Shown here one piece after another: positions 25,255 through 33,657 of a DNA stretch of 64,000 bases (position 1 is the first letter of the stretch; each line of letters starts with the position of its first letter). Location: assembly GCA_000504625.1 (NCBI GenBank), contig AZHR01000005.1, positions 1 through 64,000 on the forward strand. The letters run 5' to 3'. Below the pieces are notes generated by a model that saw only the letters and a program-made list of their open reading frames with translations, was not told the DNA's origin and ran no database searches. The position numbers and the translations under genes were made by a program. The DNA is from an alpha proteobacterium SCGC AAA240-E13. GTDB lineage: Bacteria > Pseudomonadota > Alphaproteobacteria > Pelagibacterales > Pelagibacteraceae.

Positions 25255-26748
25255 TTATTTTTTAAAACTCTTATAGACCTGCCAACTTACTAGCAATATT
25301 GTGCCAGCTAAAATAACAGCTGTCAATGGTCTGTCCCATAGGAAATTGAACGATCCATCGCTTATTATTAATGATCTTCTTAAGTTTTCCTCCATCATTC
25401 CTCCCAAAACAAAAGCTAAAATTAATGGGGGCATTGGAAAATTATACAACCTCAGAGCGCATGCAAGTACGGCAAGTCCGATCATCAAAAATATATCGAA
25501 GGTGTTAAAATAAATTAAATAAATTCCAGCAACCGAGAAAAATAAAATTAATGGGACTAAATAGTTTCTAGGCACCGCCAACAATCTTGCAATGTAGGGA
25601 ATGAGCGGAAGATTTAAAATTAAAAGAATAACCATTCCAATATACATCGACATAATCACCGACCAAAAAACTTCAGGGTTAGTCATGTAAAGTCTTGGAC
25701 CTGGCTGTATGCCGAAGGAAAGTAAGGCTCCTAACATTACTGCTGTTGTTCCGCTTCCTGGAATTCCCAAAGTTAATAAGGGTACAAATGCCCCTGAACA
25801 GGCTGCATTATTTGCCGTTTCTGGTGCTGCTAAACCATGAACGCTACCTTTACCAAATTTTTCCTTTTCCTCTTTGCTGACAAAATTTCTTTCCATACCG
25901 TAAGCAAGAAACGATGCAATGGTCGCTCCTGCACCTGGCAAAACACCTATGAGAAAACCAATAACCGATGATCTTGGAATAGTTTTCAGCATTTTATTTC
26001 TTTCTTCTTTATCTAATCGTATGGATCCTAGTTCAGATAAAGATATTTCTTTTGTGACCTTGCTTGGATCTTTACCTTTAAAAATAATCATCAATGCTTC
26101 GCTCATGGCAAACATCGCCATAGCAATTAAAATAAAACTAATTCCGTCTGATAAACTCATACTATTAAAAATAAATCTTGGAATATCTGAAAGGGAGTCT
26201 TGTCCAACCGTTGCTAACATTAAACCTAGAACCGCCATCATAATGGCTTTTAAGAACTGTCCTTTTGCGGAAAAAGCAGAAACTGCCGTTAATCCCAAAA
26301 CCATCAGTGCAAAATAATCTGGAGATCTAAATGCTAAACTTACTTTTGAAAGCATGGGTGCTGCAATTAATAAAAAAATTGCAGCGATTGTACCTCCTGA
26401 AAAAGAACTGTAAGCAGCTATTGCCAGAGCTTTTCCGGCTTTACCTTGTTGTGCCATTGGATAACCATCAAAGGTTGTTGCTACCGTTCCAGGAACACCA
26501 GGGGCATTAATTAATATTGATGAAGTTGAACCCCCGAACACTGCCCCATAATAAACTCCTGCCATTAAAATTAATCCAGTCGAAGGATCAAATCCGTATG
26601 TAATGGGTATCATTAGTGCAATTGCAGTCATAGGTCCTAAACCTGGAAGCATGCCGATAACGGTTCCAATGATACATCCGAACATCACCATCAAAAGGTT
26701 TGTAAATGAAAGAGCCGTTTGTAGACCTAATAAAATTCCCTCTATCAT
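25255..26748 (-). CDS. tctA: Tripartite tricarboxylate transporter, large membrane subunit
   Basis: A 497-residue inner-membrane protein with about 11-12 helices, the TctA subunit of a secondary, binding-protein-dependent carboxylate importer. Family signatures are GMLPGLGPMTAIALMIPITY near residue 32, GVYYGAVFGGSTSSILINAPG around 65-85, and the second inverted copy GVLPGAGATIASFLAYGMER at about 265. It overlaps tctB by 4 bases. Substrates of the family include citrate, terephthalate and other carboxylates; specificity comes from the TctC protein encoded upstream. Confidence 0.96.
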   Translation of the reverse strand: MIEGILLGLQTALSFTNLLMVMFGCIIGTVIGMLPGLGPMTAIALMIPITYGFDPSTGLILMAGVYYGAVFGGSTSSILINAPGVPGTVATTFDGYPMAQQGKAGKALAIAAYSSFSGGTIAAIFLLIAAPMLSKVSLAFRSPDYFALMVLGLTAVSAFSAKGQFLKAIMMAVLGLMLATVGQDSLSDIPRFIFNSMSLSDGISFILIAMAMFAMSEALMIIFKGKDPSKVTKEISLSELGSIRLDKEERNKMLKTIPRSSVIGFLIGVLPGAGATIASFLAYGMERNFVSKEEKEKFGKGSVHGLAAPETANNAACSGAFVPLLTLGIPGSGTTAVMLGALLSFGIQPGPRLYMTNPEVFWSVIMSMYIGMVILLILNLPLIPYIARLLAVPRNYLVPLILFFSVAGIYLIYFNTFDIFLMIGLAVLACALRLYNFPMPPLILAFVLGGMMEENLRRSLIISDGSFNFLWDRPLTAVILAGTILLVSWQVYKSFKK

Positions 26749-27215
26749 CCGATAACTCCTAAAGCTTTAAGAATAGGATCGGTTAAGTAAATATCTAACA
26801 GTCCATGGATTAAAAACATAAAAATGGCTACAAAAGGAAAAGAAAGCATAAACATTCTTAGCCACCTTCTCTCTCCTAGAAAATAATAAGACGATATTAA
26901 AAATAAGGATGTACTAAGGAAAAAACCAACTGGCCTTATGGTTAAACCATAAATGACCATTATTAAAACCAATACTAATGTTTTTTTATAATTTAATAAT
27001 TTTTGATCAACTTCTTCACTGGCTTTTTCTGGTAAAGCAATTTTAAGAGCGGCAATAAACATTCCAAAATAACCAAGATAAATCGGAAACGTTTTGGCGT
27101 TAAACGCCGCATTTTCATCAAATGAGAAAACACGAATTTGGTATGCGGTATATAAATAAAAGGCCGAGAAAATAAAAAAGAGCAGTGAGATTATTTTAAC
27201 TGTGCTAATCTTCAC
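26745..27215 (-). CDS. tctB: Tripartite tricarboxylate transporter, small membrane subunit
   Basis: A 156-residue membrane protein with four hydrophobic segments (about residues 7-25, 44-58, 77-95 and 110-145), the size and layout of TctB. An ERRWLRM loop precedes the last helix pair, as in other TctB proteins. It sits between tctC (32 bases upstream) and tctA (4-base overlap), the standard C-B-A order of the family. Confidence 0.92.
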   Translation of the reverse strand: MKISTVKIISLLFFIFSAFYLYTAYQIRVFSFDENAAFNAKTFPIYLGYFGMFIAALKIALPEKASEEVDQKLLNYKKTLVLVLIMVIYGLTIRPVGFFLSTSLFLISSYYFLGERRWLRMFMLSFPFVAIFMFLIHGLLDIYLTDPILKALGVIG

Positions 27216-27233
27216 TGCTCTTCCTATATGTTA

Positions 27234-27251
27234 ATAATCCTGTCGGATTAT
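27234..27251 (-). other. Small hairpin between tctC and tctB
   Basis: ATAATCC and GGATTAT form a 7-bp stem around a 4-base loop at the tctC stop codon. No T run follows, so it is not a standard terminator. It may protect the 3' end of a tctC-only transcript, which would raise the binding-protein level. Confidence 0.4.
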
Positions 27252-28228
27252 ATAACTCCTAATTTTTTCATAAGAACTGTCATTTCTTTAGTTTGAGTTT
27301 TCAAAAACTTAACAAACTTTTTGTCTGGGTTATAAATATTTACCCAAGCATTTCTTTTTCTAACAGCTTCCCATTCAGGTGTTTTTTGAACATCACCTAG
27401 CATTTTAGCAATTTCTTTTTTCATGCCTTTGTCCATTCCTGGAGGTCCAAAAAATCCTCTCCAATTAACGAACTGAACATCAAAACCTTGCTCTTTTAAT
27501 GTTGGCACATCAGGTGCATCAGCTACTCTTTCTGGTGCGGTAATACCAATAATGTTCACTTGATCTCTTGCGCCCATTACTTCACCTAAACCAGTTGAAA
27601 GTATTTGAGTTTCTCCTGATAGAAGTCCAGCTAAAGCCTTTCCTCCTGCATCATAAGGAACATAAACAACATTATTTGGATCTGCTCCAGCTTCTTGAAA
27701 AGCCAATGCACCAATTAAGTGGTCCATACTTCCTCTAACAGATCCGCCGGCCATTTTTATTGATTTTGGATCTTTTTTGTACGCAGCAACAACATCTGCA
27801 AATGTTTTAAATGGTGAGTCTTTTGCAACAGCTATTGCTCCATAGTCACCTATAACACCCGCTATTGGAACAACATCTTTATAAGAAAGAACGCTGTCTC
27901 CCGCTACATAACCTTTGTGTCTTGTAATTGATCTTAGAACCAAAGGAGTTGATTGAACTAAAATTGTGTTTTCTGGCTTCGTATTAATCAAGAAAGATAG
28001 AGCTTTTCCTCCACCTCCACCTGACATATTTTCAAATGAAGCACTTTTCAAAAAACCTGCTTTGGTTAAAGCTTCGCCAGTTCCTCGTGCTGTTCCATCC
28101 CAGCCACCACCAGCTCCACCACCTATTAAGAAGTGCAATTTATCTATTGCAAATGAAGTTGATGGAATTGATAAAGCCAAAATAGAGGCAAAAAGAATAG
28201 CTACTAATTTTTTAAATTTACTTAGCAT
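27248..28228 (-). CDS. tctC: Tripartite tricarboxylate transporter, substrate-binding protein
   Basis: A 326-residue periplasmic binding protein of the Bug/TctC family. A signal peptide (MLSKFKKLVAILFASILALS, cleavage after SFA) is followed by DKLHFLIGGGAGGGWDGTARG, in which the Gly-rich loop replaces the usual PFPPGG-type segment. Other family marks are NMSGGGGGKA, GGSVRGSMDHL, YVPYDAGGKALAGLLSGE and NWRGFFGPPG. It is the first gene of the tct operon and would capture a carboxylate for TctAB. Its leader contains an inverted repeat that includes the ribosome binding site. Confidence 0.95.
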   Translation of the reverse strand: MLSKFKKLVAILFASILALSIPSTSFAIDKLHFLIGGGAGGGWDGTARGTGEALTKAGFLKSASFENMSGGGGGKALSFLINTKPENTILVQSTPLVLRSITRHKGYVAGDSVLSYKDVVPIAGVIGDYGAIAVAKDSPFKTFADVVAAYKKDPKSIKMAGGSVRGSMDHLIGALAFQEAGADPNNVVYVPYDAGGKALAGLLSGETQILSTGLGEVMGARDQVNIIGITAPERVADAPDVPTLKEQGFDVQFVNWRGFFGPPGMDKGMKKEIAKMLGDVQKTPEWEAVRKRNAWVNIYNPDKKFVKFLKTQTKEMTVLMKKLGVI

Positions 28229-28233
28229 ATTTC

Positions 28234-28288
28234 CTCTCTATTAATATATTAATATATTTTTTAATTAAATTTTAAAGCTAATAGAGAG
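28234..28288. promoter_or_regulatory. 10-bp inverted repeat in divergent tctC / AbrB intergenic region
   Basis: CTCTCTATTA at 28234-28243 is the exact reverse complement of TAATAGAGAG at 28279-28288, 35 bases apart. In the tctC transcript the second arm to be made contains the ribosome binding site (AGAGAGG, just before the ATG), so pairing would hide it. The same pair could instead be a two-half operator for both divergent genes. Confidence 0.5.
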
Positions 28289-28310
28289 TCAAGGATTAAT
28301 AGATCTTATA

Positions 28311-29399
28311 ATGAATAAGAATATTGCAATACCATTAGATATAGAAAACATAAAACTTATTTTTTCAAAAAAGTTTCTTATTGTCATCTTAATTTCTGTT
28401 CCCAGTGCCATAGTTGCAGATTTCTTACACATACCTCTTGCTTGGATGTTGGGACCTATGATTGCAACATCAACAGCTGCACTAAGTGGACTAAAAATTA
28501 TTATGCCAAGAATTATTTTAAGTTTTATTTTAATTCTTTTGGGCCTGTATATTGGTAACTACATTGATCAAAATCTAATTAATCAAATAGGACAATGGTT
28601 TTGGACTTCGCTTGTAATGCTTGGATATATTGTTCTAAGTGTGCTTTTTGTATCAAAATATCTAGAAAAATTTTCAGGATATAATAGAAAAACTTCTATT
28701 TTCTCTGCCGCTCCTGGAGCTTTAGGACCATTATTAATTTTAGCTGAACATGAAAAATCAGATCTTTCAAGAGTTGCAACTTCTCATTTAATCAGATTAA
28801 TTATTATTATTACTTTGTTTCCATTCATAGTAGACAATTTTTCAAAGTTAAGTTCTAATTCTGTATCCGAATTCAATTTTTTAAATCAAAATCATTTTGA
28901 TTTACTAATTCTTTTTGTTGCCTCTATCATTTTTATTCTAATATTTGATAAATTTAAAATCCCAGCTCCTTTATTGTCTGGAACATTGGTTGCAAGTGGA
29001 ATATTACAAATGGCTGACATTGCATCTTACAAACTGCCAGATCAAAGTATTGACTTTTGTTTATTAATCTTAGGAGCGTCTGTTGGATGCAGATTTGCCG
29101 ATAAATCATTAAACGAAGTAGTAAAAAATTCGTTTCATAGCTTTGTTGCAACTTTTTTTCTTGTTGTGCTGGGAATTATTGCTGCGGTTATAGCAGGATA
29201 CATTGTAGACAAAAATTTCTTCACACTTCTTTTATCTTATTGCCCAGGTGGAATTTATGAAGTTGCTGTAATTGCTATTGCTTTTGATTTAGATCCTGAT
29301 TTTGTTTCTTTTCATCATATCATTAGGTTACTAATGATATTATTTATTGTTCCTTTAATTCTTAAACTAATTAACAAAAAAGGATCCTCTAATTCTTAA
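28311..29399 (+). CDS. AbrB-type membrane protein (ammonia monooxygenase-like, PF05145)
   Basis: A 362-residue inner-membrane protein with about ten hydrophobic helices in two similar halves. Each half has a family-typical segment: HIPLAWMLGPMIAT (about residues 45-58) and, in the second half, KIPAPLLSGTLVASG. SAAPGALGP and SYCPGGIYEVA are the equivalent conserved loops. The family name AbrB/ammonia monooxygenase is historical; the molecular role is unknown, although transport or regulation has been proposed. It is divergent from tctC, a pairing often seen for this family with tripartite carboxylate transporters. Its last 33 bases overlap the convergent glaH gene. Confidence 0.85.
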   Translation: MNKNIAIPLDIENIKLIFSKKFLIVILISVPSAIVADFLHIPLAWMLGPMIATSTAALSGLKIIMPRIILSFILILLGLYIGNYIDQNLINQIGQWFWTSLVMLGYIVLSVLFVSKYLEKFSGYNRKTSIFSAAPGALGPLLILAEHEKSDLSRVATSHLIRLIIIITLFPFIVDNFSKLSSNSVSEFNFLNQNHFDLLILFVASIIFILIFDKFKIPAPLLSGTLVASGILQMADIASYKLPDQSIDFCLLILGASVGCRFADKSLNEVVKNSFHSFVATFFLVVLGIIAAVIAGYIVDKNFFTLLLSYCPGGIYEVAVIAIAFDLDPDFVSFHHIIRLLMILFIVPLILKLINKKGSSNS

Positions 29400-30290
29400 T
29401 AATTCCCTACTTAAATTTTTATTTTCTTTAAAAGGTTTTCTGCCATGTAACCAAAAATAATTGTTGGCAAACACTGTAGATCCAAGAGGTAGTGATGTTG
29501 TTATCTTATTTTTGCTTTCTTCAAGCGCGTCGGATAATTTTTGAAGAAAATGACCTTGTTCCGTGGTTTTAGGTTCTGGAAACTGATCAATATAAGATAT
29601 TTGAGGACGTTCTTTTGCATCCACAGAGAAAACTGGATGCTCAACTTTATAATCAACATTTTTACTTTTTGGAGAGCTCCATAAGAAATTTTGTTTCCCA
29701 ATAGGATCGTTTGAAAGTTCTTTACAATGTTCCCAATCATCTAAATGCAAAAATACACTTTCGCCACCTTCTACATTTTTTTCCTCTATTTTAGTCATTA
29801 ATAACCAGTCAGTTTTTTGCTTAACATAGGTTCCGTCAGTATGAAGATCCATATTTGTATAAGCTTTCCTTAAGTAAGAATCACTTTGATCTTCGTGTTT
29901 AATGAAAAAACGCGCATAATACTTTGAAGACATGTGATCAAAGTTAGGTATTCCAATTAAATGAGCTAGACCTGTTGCCAGTTTAACAAGAAAAACATCG
30001 TTAAATTTTTTATTTATCACCTCGGGTATTATTAATAAACAGCCTGTTTTTCTATCAGTCAGTACTGAAAGAATAAATTTACTAAGTTTGTTCAAAAAAA
30101 GTTCATCTAGGCTCTTTGCAAGAGTAAATCTAGTAAAAGGTTTGTACTCGAGAGCCGTAATATCAAATTTGTGAAATGGGAATACTAACTTATCTAAGCT
30201 CTCTTCTTTGATCGTAATATTTATTATCCGTTTTGACTGTTCGTTTGTAGATATTGTAATTCCTGATATTTTTTCCTTTATAAAATCCAT
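29367..30290 (-). CDS. glaH: Glutarate 2-hydroxylase (Fe(II)/2-oxoglutarate dioxygenase, GlaH/CsiD)
   Basis: A 307-residue non-haem iron dioxygenase of the CsiD family. E. coli GlaH hydroxylates glutarate to L-2-hydroxyglutarate in lysine catabolism. The iron triad is visible as His150 and Asp152 in LHTDGTY and His282 in FWLHGRKPF; an Arg in RELLRIRG would hold 2-oxoglutarate. Further CsiD marks are LHLDDWEH, PKSKNVDYKVEHPVF and SYIDQFPEPK. It follows serA by 21 bases on the same strand. The usual partners (an L-2-hydroxyglutarate oxidase and gabDT) are not in the window, so the gene is isolated from its normal pathway operon. Confidence 0.88.
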   Translation of the reverse strand: MDFIKEKISGITISTNEQSKRIINITIKEESLDKLVFPFHKFDITALEYKPFTRFTLAKSLDELFLNKLSKFILSVLTDRKTGCLLIIPEVINKKFNDVFLVKLATGLAHLIGIPNFDHMSSKYYARFFIKHEDQSDSYLRKAYTNMDLHTDGTYVKQKTDWLLMTKIEEKNVEGGESVFLHLDDWEHCKELSNDPIGKQNFLWSSPKSKNVDYKVEHPVFSVDAKERPQISYIDQFPEPKTTEQGHFLQKLSDALEESKNKITTSLPLGSTVFANNYFWLHGRKPFKENKNLSRELLRIRGSFFVN

Positions 30291-30311
30291 TTGTAGGAAA
30301 TTTAGAACAAA

Positions 30312-31247
30312 TTATACTGTATTAATTTTAACTCCTTTTAGTAAAAAATTAGAAATCTGATTAGCTGCCATTTCAGCAACTACAATTGAAGCTTCCGTAG
30401 TCGAGGCCGCTACATGAGGGGTTAATATTGCTTTTGAGTTGTTAAATAAAATATTTTCTTTAGCTGGTTCTTTTGAATAAACATCCAAAGCGGCTCCTGC
30501 TATCAAATTTTCATTTAATGCATCATTTAAATCTTTTTCGTCAACAATGTTACCACGTGCAGCATTAATTATGTATGCTGTAGTCTTCATTTTTTTATAA
30601 TGCTCTTTAGTTATTAAAGGTTTTCCATCCTTTGCTGTTTTACAATGAAAACTTATAATATCACTATTACAAATTAGTTCATCAAAGCTAACATTTTTAA
30701 CATGGAGATAATCTTTTTTTCTTGATTCTAATGATTTGGAGTTAACTAAAATATTCATATCAAAACCTTTAACCAAATTGCTCAATCTAACTCCTACTTT
30801 TCCAAAACCTACTATTCCAAGAGTTTTTTTTGAAAGTTCTGCTCCTTTAATATTTTTTTTCTCCCACTGTCCTTTATGAGTAGTTTCATTTGCAAAAGGA
30901 ATTCTTCTCAATACTGACATTATTAATGCAAAAGTATGTTCAGCTGTGGCATTAGAATTTCCACCTGGTGTATTCATAACAATCATATTGTTTTCTTTTG
31001 CAGTAGGTACATCGATATTATCTACTCCGGCACCAGCTCTAGCTATAACTTTTAATTTTTTTCCAGCCAATATAATGTTCTTGGTTACTTTTGTGGCTGA
31101 TCTAACAACCATTCCATCATATTCGGGAATAATTTTTATAATTTCTTCTTCTGATAAACCCGTTTTTACATCAACTGATATTTTATTTTTCTCAAATATT
31201 TTTTGAGCAACTTTGCTCATTGAATCTGATATTAAAACTTTAAACAT
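30312..31247 (-). CDS. serA: D-3-phosphoglycerate dehydrogenase family protein
   Basis: A 311-residue NAD-dependent 2-hydroxyacid dehydrogenase, most likely the short SerA that starts serine synthesis by oxidising 3-phosphoglycerate. Substrate-side motifs include RSATKVTK and GAGVDNIDVPTA; the Rossmann motif is GFGKVGVRLSNL; the catalytic triad lies in NAARGNIVDE (Arg), SKEPAKE (Glu) and TPHVAAST (His). It lacks the C-terminal ACT regulatory domain. It overlaps serC by 8 bases, which strongly supports the serine role over other hydroxyacid dehydrogenases. Confidence 0.9.
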   Translation of the reverse strand: MFKVLISDSMSKVAQKIFEKNKISVDVKTGLSEEEIIKIIPEYDGMVVRSATKVTKNIILAGKKLKVIARAGAGVDNIDVPTAKENNMIVMNTPGGNSNATAEHTFALIMSVLRRIPFANETTHKGQWEKKNIKGAELSKKTLGIVGFGKVGVRLSNLVKGFDMNILVNSKSLESRKKDYLHVKNVSFDELICNSDIISFHCKTAKDGKPLITKEHYKKMKTTAYIINAARGNIVDEKDLNDALNENLIAGAALDVYSKEPAKENILFNNSKAILTPHVAASTTEASIVVAEMAANQISNFLLKGVKINTV

Positions 31248-32400
31248 TATTTTTTACAGAGTGATATGCCCAGTCTATCCAGGGCAATAATATTTTCATA
31301 TCATTATTTTGAACAGTTGCACCACCCCATAACCTCAAACTAGGAGGCGCTTTAGGATAACCATTAATATCGTGGACCACACCTTCGTCATAAAGCTTTG
31401 TAACTATTTTCTTAATTAAATTCTTTTGCTCATCTTCAGAAAATTTATTAAACCATTCATCTTTAATTTGAAGAGTAATGCTTGTAGAAGATCTTATGTT
31501 TTTATCTTCACACATGAACTTAATCCAATTACTGTTATTTACCCAGTCCTCAACTATTTTAAGATTTTCGTTTGAAATTTTTATTAAACTACCAGTTCCA
31601 CCTGCAGATTCTACCCAGTTTAATGAATCCAGAACATCTTCTACACAAATCATCGAAGGAGTATTAATTGTACTCCCTTCAAAAATACCTTTAATTATTT
31701 TTTTTTTACTTGCTAAACGAAATAATTTTGGAATTGGCCATTGAGGCGTATATGTTTCTAATCTTTTTAATGCTCGGGGTGACAGTGCTAACATCCCATG
31801 GGCAGCCTCACCTCCAAGAACTTTTTGCCAAGACCAGGTAATTGCATCAAGTTTATTAAAATCCATGTCCATTGCAAATATACCTGAGGTTGCATCGCAA
31901 ATTGTCAAACCTTCTCTATTATCCGGAATCCACTTTGCATTAGGAACGCGAACGCCAGAGGTTGTGCCATTCCATGTAAAAATTACATCGTTGTTAAAAT
32001 TTACTTTATTTAAATCTGGAAGCTTACCGTAATCAGCTTCATGAGTATTTACATTTTTAATTTTTAATTGTTCTAAAATATCAATGACCCAATCTTTTCC
32101 AAAATTTTCCCAAGCCAACACATCAACTCCTTTGTGACCTAATAGTGACCACATAGCCGCTTCTAAGGCCCCTGTGTTTGATCCAGCCATTATGGCTAAA
32201 GCATAAGAATCTGGCAATTTAAGAATTTGTTTTGATTTGACAATTGCTTCATTAAGCTTTTTTTTACATTCTTTTGACCTGTGCGATCGAGCAACTAGAG
32301 CATTTTTTAATACACTTATATTCCATCCGGGTCGTTTAGAGCAGGGTCCACTAGAAAAATTTGGGTTTGAAGGTTTGGCTGATGGCTTGGTCAATGACAT
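31240..32400 (-). CDS. serC: Phosphoserine aminotransferase
   Basis: A 386-residue PLP enzyme that converts 3-phosphohydroxypyruvate to phosphoserine. The N-terminal NPNFSSGPCSKRPGW and the following HRSKECKKKLNEAI match the alphaproteobacterial SerC subgroup. TWNGTTSGVRVPN contacts the substrate, and the PLP lysine is in SWQKVLGGEAAHGM. The gene overlaps serA and is 2 bases downstream of a DUF1015 gene, an arrangement known in many bacteria. It probably also serves vitamin B6 synthesis. Confidence 0.94.
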   Translation of the reverse strand: MSLTKPSAKPSNPNFSSGPCSKRPGWNISVLKNALVARSHRSKECKKKLNEAIVKSKQILKLPDSYALAIMAGSNTGALEAAMWSLLGHKGVDVLAWENFGKDWVIDILEQLKIKNVNTHEADYGKLPDLNKVNFNNDVIFTWNGTTSGVRVPNAKWIPDNREGLTICDATSGIFAMDMDFNKLDAITWSWQKVLGGEAAHGMLALSPRALKRLETYTPQWPIPKLFRLASKKKIIKGIFEGSTINTPSMICVEDVLDSLNWVESAGGTGSLIKISNENLKIVEDWVNNSNWIKFMCEDKNIRSSTSITLQIKDEWFNKFSEDEQKNLIKKIVTKLYDEGVVHDINGYPKAPPSLRLWGGATVQNNDMKILLPWIDWAYHSVKNNV

Positions 32401-32402
32401 AG

Positions 32403-33632
32403 TTATTCAAGTTCATAAGCCACCAGCCCATCCAACGGTTTTGGATCAAACCAGGTTGATTTTGGTGGCATTGTTAATTTTTTATCTGCAAAATTTATAA
32501 CATCTTCGATTTGTGTTGCAAACAAAGAAAAACCTACACTAGCATCGCCAGTATCAACTTTTCGTTCAATTGCTTCTAATCCATGAAAACCTGCAAGGAA
32601 ATCTATCCTACTATCATATCTCGGATCTCCGATGCCCAAAATTGGTTCGAGCAAATAATAATGTAAAATATTTATATCCAAATTAATAATATGAAATAAA
32701 TTTTGCTCAGGTTCTTTTTTTACTTTTAAAGAATACCAACTTTTATCTAAATACATTCCAAATGATTTGGTTTCAATTGGCCTATATGGAGAATTTTTTT
32801 TTTGTACGAAAAATTTTTTTTTAACTTCTTTGATAAAATCTTTAGCAGAGTATCCGTATAAATCTTTTATCAATCTATTGTAATCCAGTATACGCGCTTG
32901 GCTTTTTGGAAATATAGATACCATAAAATAATTATAGGGTTCTTTTCCAGTGTGGTTTGGATTTTGATGCTTTTTAAACTCCGACAATTTTGACAATGCT
33001 TCAATTCTATGATGACCGTCGGCAATATAGATTCGATTAATTTTATTAAATATCTCACTTATTTTTGATACCGTATTTTGATCGTCCACAACCCATAGTT
33101 CATGTTGACAATCATCTAACGCTTTAAAAGAATATTTGGGTTTATTAAGAATTTCTTTATTTACTAGTTTGGTCATTTCATCGTTATCAGGATAAACTAC
33201 ATAAATTGAACCTATTTGAGTATTTAAATTAAGCATTTGATCAAATCTTTCCTGAGCTCTTTCAATATAAATTTCCTCATGCCCTCTAATGTGCAAGTTA
33301 TCGTAAGCGGATAATTTTACTCTACCAATTATTCCTATTTGGCTATGATTTTTTAATGAAATTTTATAAATGTAAAAAGATTGAATATTATCTTTTACTA
33401 GTATTGAACTGCTTTTCATCAACTCAAATTGTTCTTTTGCTTTAATATATATTTTATTTTTTGAATCTAACTTTTGATAATCGGGATTAAAAATATTCAA
33501 ATAACTCCATGGGTTATTTTTTTTATGACTTGAAATTATCTCTTCAGTTAAATGATCCGTGGTGGGGACAGCCACTGAAGAAGCTTTTTCTTCATTTGGC
33601 CTTAGACCCTTAAATGGATTTATAAAATGCAT
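32403..33632 (-). CDS. DUF1015 family protein
   Basis: A 409-residue cytoplasmic protein of the DUF1015 family (PF06245), here next to serC and serA. It begins with the family-typical INPFKGLRPNEEKASSVAVPTTDH segment (quoted in part: FKGLRPNEEKA) and contains the hallmark IADGHHRIEALS near residue 205 and PTKSTW-like MPPKSTWFDPKP at the C terminus. The family has a ParB/Srx-like N-terminal half and has been linked to serine or phosphoserine metabolism mainly by gene neighbourhood. The exact reaction is not established. It is probably the first gene of the DUF1015-serC-serA-glaH operon. Confidence 0.9.
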   Translation of the reverse strand: MHFINPFKGLRPNEEKASSVAVPTTDHLTEEIISSHKKNNPWSYLNIFNPDYQKLDSKNKIYIKAKEQFELMKSSSILVKDNIQSFYIYKISLKNHSQIGIIGRVKLSAYDNLHIRGHEEIYIERAQERFDQMLNLNTQIGSIYVVYPDNDEMTKLVNKEILNKPKYSFKALDDCQHELWVVDDQNTVSKISEIFNKINRIYIADGHHRIEALSKLSEFKKHQNPNHTGKEPYNYFMVSIFPKSQARILDYNRLIKDLYGYSAKDFIKEVKKKFFVQKKNSPYRPIETKSFGMYLDKSWYSLKVKKEPEQNLFHIINLDINILHYYLLEPILGIGDPRYDSRIDFLAGFHGLEAIERKVDTGDASVGFSLFATQIEDVINFADKKLTMPPKSTWFDPKPLDGLVAYELE

Positions 33633-33657
33633 AATGAACTTATAAAGAAAATATTTA

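Noticed and set aside
30312..31247. Idea that SerA recycles the 2-hydroxyglutarate made by the adjacent GlaH
   Set aside because: Known SerA side activity concerns D-2-hydroxyglutarate, whereas GlaH makes the L form, so the stereochemistry does not match.
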